Positions 60,526 to 64,000 of a stretch of 64,000 nt of DNA are shown here, one piece after another. The stretch covers positions 1-64,000 of the forward strand of contig CAVQTE010000017.1 in NCBI GenBank assembly GCA_963716235.1, given 5' to 3'. The translations under genes and the position numbers were made by a program. This DNA is from Sva-07 sp963716235. Lineage in GTDB: Bacteria; Actinomycetota; Acidimicrobiia; Acidimicrobiales; Ilumatobacteraceae. How positions within the stretch are numbered: position 1 is the first letter of the stretch; the number at the start of each line of letters is the position of its first letter. The notes under the pieces were generated by a model. It ran no database searches and was not told where the DNA came from. It saw only the letters and a list, made by a program, of their open reading frames with translations.

Positions 60526-61244
60526 GCAGAGTTCCAGCACTCGTCATCGCCGGACCTGGAACCAACCGTGACCACGACGCGAAACTCGCCCTCGAACTGG
60601 CGGGAGCCTCGGTGCAGATCGTGCTGGCCGATGAACTGATCCGTCGACCCCACCTCCTCGACGAGGCCCGACTCGCCGTCGTCGCCGGCGGCTTCAGCTA
60701 CGCCGACTCGCTCGGCGCCGGGCGAATGCTGGCGCTCGACCTGATGGTCGGACTCGGCGATCGGCTCCGAGCATTCGTCGACGCCGGACGGCCGCTGATC
60801 GGCATCTGCAACGGCTTCCAGGTACTCACCCGTACGGGGCTGCTTCCCGGCGCACTCGGCCACAACGCCCAGGGTCGCTTCGACTGTCGGTGGGTCGTGC
60901 TCGACCCACTCCCCACCAGCGTGTCGGTGTGGACGCGCGACATCGACGATGCGATCCACTGCCCGATCGCCCACGGCGAGGGCCGCTACGTCCACCCCGA
61001 TCCCGACGGGCTCGCGGCAGCCGGGCAGGTGGCGTTGCGCTATCGCAGCACGAATCCCAACGGATCGGTGGCCGGCATCGCCGGAGTCAGCGACGCCTCC
61101 GGCGTGGTGCTCGGGTTGATGCCGCACCCCGAGAATCACATCGTCGCGCGCCAACATCCCCACCACCGACGCGGCGGTGGCGGCGCAGCGCATCTGGGTC
61201 TGCGCCTGTTCGACAACGGCGTCCGCCACGCCAAGGGTCTGTGA
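60522..61244 (+). CDS. purQ: FGAM synthase glutaminase subunit
   Basis: Class I glutamine amidotransferase of 240 aa supplying ammonia to PurL. Nucleophile Cys in LIGICNGFQVL, GGFSYADSLGAG, and MPHPENH carrying the catalytic His and Glu. Starts within the purL stop (ATGA). A His/Gly-rich stretch (RQHPHHRRGGGGAAH) sits just after the catalytic His-Glu. Confidence 0.93.
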   Translation: MSRVPALVIAGPGTNRDHDAKLALELAGASVQIVLADELIRRPHLLDEARLAVVAGGFSYADSLGAGRMLALDLMVGLGDRLRAFVDAGRPLIGICNGFQVLTRTGLLPGALGHNAQGRFDCRWVVLDPLPTSVSVWTRDIDDAIHCPIAHGEGRYVHPDPDGLAAAGQVALRYRSTNPNGSVAGIAGVSDASGVVLGLMPHPENHIVARQHPHHRRGGGGAAHLGLRLFDNGVRHAKGL

Positions 61245-62206
61245 TGGACGACGAACTGTCGGCACTGCCCGAACCATTGGTCGATGTCGACCTCCCGCTG
61301 ACCGATCGACGCGACGGCAAGGTGCGAGTCTCGTACGCACTCTCCGACCATCGGAGGCTCTTCGTCACCACCGATCGGCTGTCGGCATTCGACCGCATCA
61401 TCGCAGGCGTTGCGTACAAGGGTCAGGTGCTGAACCAGCTCTCGTGGTGGTGGTTCGAGCACTCACGCGACCTCGTCGCCAATCATGCGCTGTCGACACC
61501 GGACCCGAATGTGCTGCTCGCGCGTGAAGCGACCCCGCTCTCCGTCGAAGTGATCGTTCGCGGGTACATCACGGGCGTCACCGACACCGCGCTGTGGACC
61601 CGATACGCAGCGGGCGAACGCCTGATCTACGGGTATGCATTCCCCGACGGGCTGAGGAAGAACACGCCACTTCCCGCGCCGATCATCACCCCGACAACCA
61701 AGGGAGGAGCCGGGGCCCACGACGAACCGCTGTCGTCGACCGCTGTGGTCGAGCAGGGATTCGTCGACGCAGAGCTGTGGGCCGCCGTCGAGGCCGCAGC
61801 CCTCGCGATGTTCGAACGCGGTGCCCAACGTGGGCTCGAGGCCGGCCTCATCCTCGCCGACACGAAGTTCGAGTTCGGCGTGACAGCCGAGGGTGAACTG
61901 TTGCTGATCGACGAGGTGCTCACACCGGATTCCTCCCGCTGGTGGATCGCCGACACCTACGACGAACGCGTCATGGCAGGCACCGAACCCGAGAGCCTCG
62001 ACAAGGAAGTCGTCCGTCGGGCACTGGCCGATGCGGGCTACACCGGCGACGGCCCGATCCCGCAACTGCCTCGCGAGGTGTGGAGCGCCACGTCGGCGCG
62101 CTACATCAACACCTACGAGCGCATCACGGGGACCACGTTCGTCCCGGGCGTCTACCCTGCGGGGCCACGGATCAACGCTGCTGTCGCTCGACTGGAGATC
62201 ACCTGA
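61244..62206 (+). CDS. purC: SAICAR synthetase
   Basis: ATP-dependent ligase of 320 aa joining aspartate to CAIR. Seen: GKVRVSYAL, TDRLSAFDRI, VIVRGYITGV, LADTKFEFG and DEVLTPDSSRWW. The eukaryote-like/long bacterial PurC version of about 300 aa. Starts at ATG overlapping the purQ stop by one base. The stop is 1 nt before purF. Confidence 0.94.
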   Translation: MDDELSALPEPLVDVDLPLTDRRDGKVRVSYALSDHRRLFVTTDRLSAFDRIIAGVAYKGQVLNQLSWWWFEHSRDLVANHALSTPDPNVLLAREATPLSVEVIVRGYITGVTDTALWTRYAAGERLIYGYAFPDGLRKNTPLPAPIITPTTKGGAGAHDEPLSSTAVVEQGFVDAELWAAVEAAALAMFERGAQRGLEAGLILADTKFEFGVTAEGELLLIDEVLTPDSSRWWIADTYDERVMAGTEPESLDKEVVRRALADAGYTGDGPIPQLPREVWSATSARYINTYERITGTTFVPGVYPAGPRINAAVARLEIT

Positions 62207-62207
62207 C

Positions 62208-63674
62208 ATGACCAAACTTCACCGGCCCATCCCTGTGACAGCAGTGCCGAACGACGACTCCCCCAAGGACGAATGCGGGGTCCTCGGCATCTCGACGCCG
62301 CACGGCGAAGGTGTGGCACAGCTGGCATTCTTCGGCCTGTTCGCGCTGCAACATCGCGGCCAGGAGGCCGCAGGGATCGCCGTCAGTGACGGCAAGCGGG
62401 CTCGTGTCCACAAAGAGGCGGGTCTCGTTGCGAACGTGTTCACGCCGGAAGCGCTTGCACCCCTCACCGGCTACCACGCCATCGGCCACACCCGGTACTC
62501 GACCACCGGCTCGAATGCGGAGCGCAACATCCAGCCGTTCCTGGTCGAGACGATGCACGGGCCGTTGGCCCTCGCCCACAACGGCAACGTCGTCAACGCG
62601 CCGGCGTTGCGTGACGAGCTGTTGAACCGGGGATTCGGGCTCACTGCAACCAGCGACTCCGAGGTGATGACGCTGATGCTCGCCGCCGCGGGCGGCCAGA
62701 CCTGGGAGGAGCGCATCGAGCGCACGCTGCCGGCATGGAAGGGCGCATTCTCGCTCGTGCTGCTGGCGGCCGACCACGTGATCGCCGTGCGTGACCCCTG
62801 GGGTTTCCGGCCGCTGTCGATCGGCCGCCTCCCCCATGGCGGTCACGCCGTTGCCAGCGAGACCTGCGCCCTGTCGACGCTCGGATGTGTCGACATCGAG
62901 GAAGTACAGCCTGGCGAGATGGTGACCCTGATCGGCGCCGAGATGCACCGGTCACAGGTGCTCGCTCCCCAACCACGAGGCGCGCGATGCACGTTCGAGT
63001 TCGTCTACTTCTCGCGCCCCGACTCGGTGTGGGACGGCCGCAACGTCCACCACGTCCGCCAGCGTCTCGGGGTGCAGCTCGCCCAGGAAGCTCCGGCCGA
63101 CGCCGACGTGGTGATTCCCGTGCCCGACTCGTCGATCCCGGCCGCGATCGGATTCTCCAACGAGAGCGGCATCCCCTTCAACGACGGACTGATCAAGAAC
63201 CGGTACATCGGCCGCACGTTCATCGAGCCCACCCAGGACATCCGTGAGCGTGGCGTCGCCCTCAAGTTCAATGCGCTCAGAGAGAACCTCGAGGGCAAAC
63301 GGGTGGTGATGATCGACGACTCGCTCGTGCGCGGCACCACTGCGGGGCCCCTCGTGAAGCTCGTGCGAGACGCGGGAGCGACCGAGGTCCACGTTCGCAT
63401 CACGTGTCCGCCGATCACGCACGCGTGTCACTTCGGCGTCGACATGGGCCACGATGGCGACCTCATCGCCGCACGGCTCCGCGTGGACGAGATGCGTGAG
63501 CACATCGGCGCCGACAGCCTGGCGTTCCTGTCGCTCGACGGGATGATGTTGGCGGTGGCCGACACCCCCGCGCACGACGACGACGGCTACTGCAATGCCT
63601 GTTACACCGGGCGGTATCCGATGAACGTCGGTGATGCGCAGCCCAAGCTCTCGTTCGAAGGCGTGCTCGCCTGA
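62208..63674 (+). CDS. purF: Amidophosphoribosyltransferase
   Basis: First committed step of purine synthesis, 488 aa. A propeptide of about 22 residues precedes the N-terminal nucleophile Cys23 (DECGVLGIS), expected to be exposed by processing. Other blocks: FALQHRGQEAAGIAV, GHTRYSTTG, HNGNVVNA, SGIPFNDGLIKNRYIGRTFI and the PRPP motif VVMIDDSLVRGTT. C-terminal Cys (YCNACYTG) suggest the iron-sulfur-type enzyme. Start ATG 1 nt after purC stop. Confidence 0.95.
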   Translation: MTKLHRPIPVTAVPNDDSPKDECGVLGISTPHGEGVAQLAFFGLFALQHRGQEAAGIAVSDGKRARVHKEAGLVANVFTPEALAPLTGYHAIGHTRYSTTGSNAERNIQPFLVETMHGPLALAHNGNVVNAPALRDELLNRGFGLTATSDSEVMTLMLAAAGGQTWEERIERTLPAWKGAFSLVLLAADHVIAVRDPWGFRPLSIGRLPHGGHAVASETCALSTLGCVDIEEVQPGEMVTLIGAEMHRSQVLAPQPRGARCTFEFVYFSRPDSVWDGRNVHHVRQRLGVQLAQEAPADADVVIPVPDSSIPAAIGFSNESGIPFNDGLIKNRYIGRTFIEPTQDIRERGVALKFNALRENLEGKRVVMIDDSLVRGTTAGPLVKLVRDAGATEVHVRITCPPITHACHFGVDMGHDGDLIAARLRVDEMREHIGADSLAFLSLDGMMLAVADTPAHDDDGYCNACYTGRYPMNVGDAQPKLSFEGVLA

Positions 63675-64000
63675 TGCGGGTACTGGTCATCGGATCGGGT
63701 GGCCGCGAGCAAGCGATTGTGTGGGCCTGCCGGCACCACGGCCACGACGTGCGCATCGAGGCAGCCCTCGGTGACGCATCCACCGACGACACCGATCTCG
63801 TGATCCCCGGCCCCGAAGCGGTGCTCGTCGCCGGTGTCGCCGACGAATGCGCAGCGTCGCGGCATCCCGTGCTTCGGCCCCACCGCCGACGTGGCCCGAC
63901 TCGAATCGTCGAAGTCGTTCGCCCGCGAGCTGGCGACGTCACTCGGCATCCCCGGCCCGGCGTTCGGCCGTTTCGACGACGCCGGCGAAGCGATCGCCTG
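63674..64000 (+). CDS. purD: Phosphoribosylamine-glycine ligase, partial, with apparent frameshift
   Basis: Only the first ~110 residues lie in the window. It begins MRVLVIGSGGREQAIVW at ATG overlapping the purF stop. GPEAVLVAGVADECAAS follows in frame, but the next family block IPCFGPTADVARLESSKSF is read in the +1 frame. One base near 63857-63860 must be dropped to join them. The N-domain is also about 24 residues shorter than E. coli PurD between GGRE and GPEA, lacks the PGN motif, and has Gln where GGREH His is usual. Operon position still argues for a purD identity. Confidence 0.8.
   Translation, partial: MRVLVIGSGGREQAIVWACRHHGHDVRIEAALGDASTDDTDLVIPGPEAVLVAGVADECAASRHPVLRPHRRRGPTRIVEVVRPRAGDVTRHPRPGVRPFRRRRRSDRL

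Noticed and set aside
62379..62393. 15-bp palindrome GCCGTCAGTGACGGC
   Set aside because: It is inside conserved purF coding sequence (AVSDGK), so chance or codon constraint explains it.

Overview
The window is a dense, high-GC bacterial chromosome segment with no phage, transposase, CRISPR or rRNA. The gene content suggests an actinobacterium. Pointers are menaquinone biosynthesis, an MtrA-like regulator and kinase with a GerMN lipoprotein, DUF2510 and 13E12/DUF222-HNH proteins, FadD ligases, an OleB-OleC fusion and encoded CCA tails on tRNAs. A marine or sludge Acidimicrobiia such as Ilumatobacter fits best, but this is inference from gene content and no marker gene proves it. Starts are often GTG, and many neighbours overlap by 4 nt (ATGA/GTGA), so translational coupling is common.

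Layout. 0-7 kb: end of undecaprenyl diphosphate synthase, a DinG-type helicase, class I aldolase, a crotonase, an alpha/beta hydrolase and a long-chain acyl-CoA ligase. 7-11 kb: a response regulator divergent from its kinase, a GerMN lipoprotein, era and a MaoC hydratase. 11-22 kb: a GDSL hydrolase, a FadD19-like ligase, and a mixed-strand menaquinone block (menG, menF, menD, menH, menA, menE) interleaved with a DsbA-like protein and an amidase. 22-28 kb: an SDR, a 13E12 HNH protein, membrane proteins, and phoH-ybeY. 28-33.5 kb: a secreted, divergent GH10 protein, a GT4 glycosyltransferase and two GH130 proteins, then tRNA-Cys. 33.6-38.2 kb: the long-chain olefin/beta-lactone operon oleA-oleBC-oleD. 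38.3-47.1 kb: a catabolic-looking block of two SDRs, an amidohydrolase, a pair of small hot-dog proteins, an operon of three P450-family genes and a dihydrodipicolinate-reductase-like protein. 47.2-52 kb: tRNA-Gly, a Nei/Fpg glycosylase, metX, DUF4262, a cNMP-binding protein and an APH-fold kinase. 52-57.6 kb: SURF1, lycopene cyclase, an MBL hydrolase, a frameshifted GMC oxidoreductase and a membrane protein. 57.7-64 kb: the purine operon purL-purQ-purC-purF-purD, with purD running off the end.

Most interesting points. (1) The last gene of the P450 operon lacks the heme-ligand cysteine and the C-helix H-x-x-x-R, while its two partners are canonical. (2) The GH10 protein has lost its acid/base glutamate and other subsite residues. 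(3) An SDR carries a Cys/His-rich insertion just before its catalytic tyrosine. (4) A 13-bp palindrome, GG[G/T]GTCWGAC[C/A]CC, occurs three times between genes with covarying arms. (5) Perfect inverted repeats sit in three divergent promoter regions. (6) Two single-base frameshifts (GMC oxidoreductase, purD) look like sequencing errors or recent decay. No single wholly new multi-gene system can be claimed from sequence alone; the P450/hot-dog/SDR block is the best candidate for uncharacterised biochemistry.
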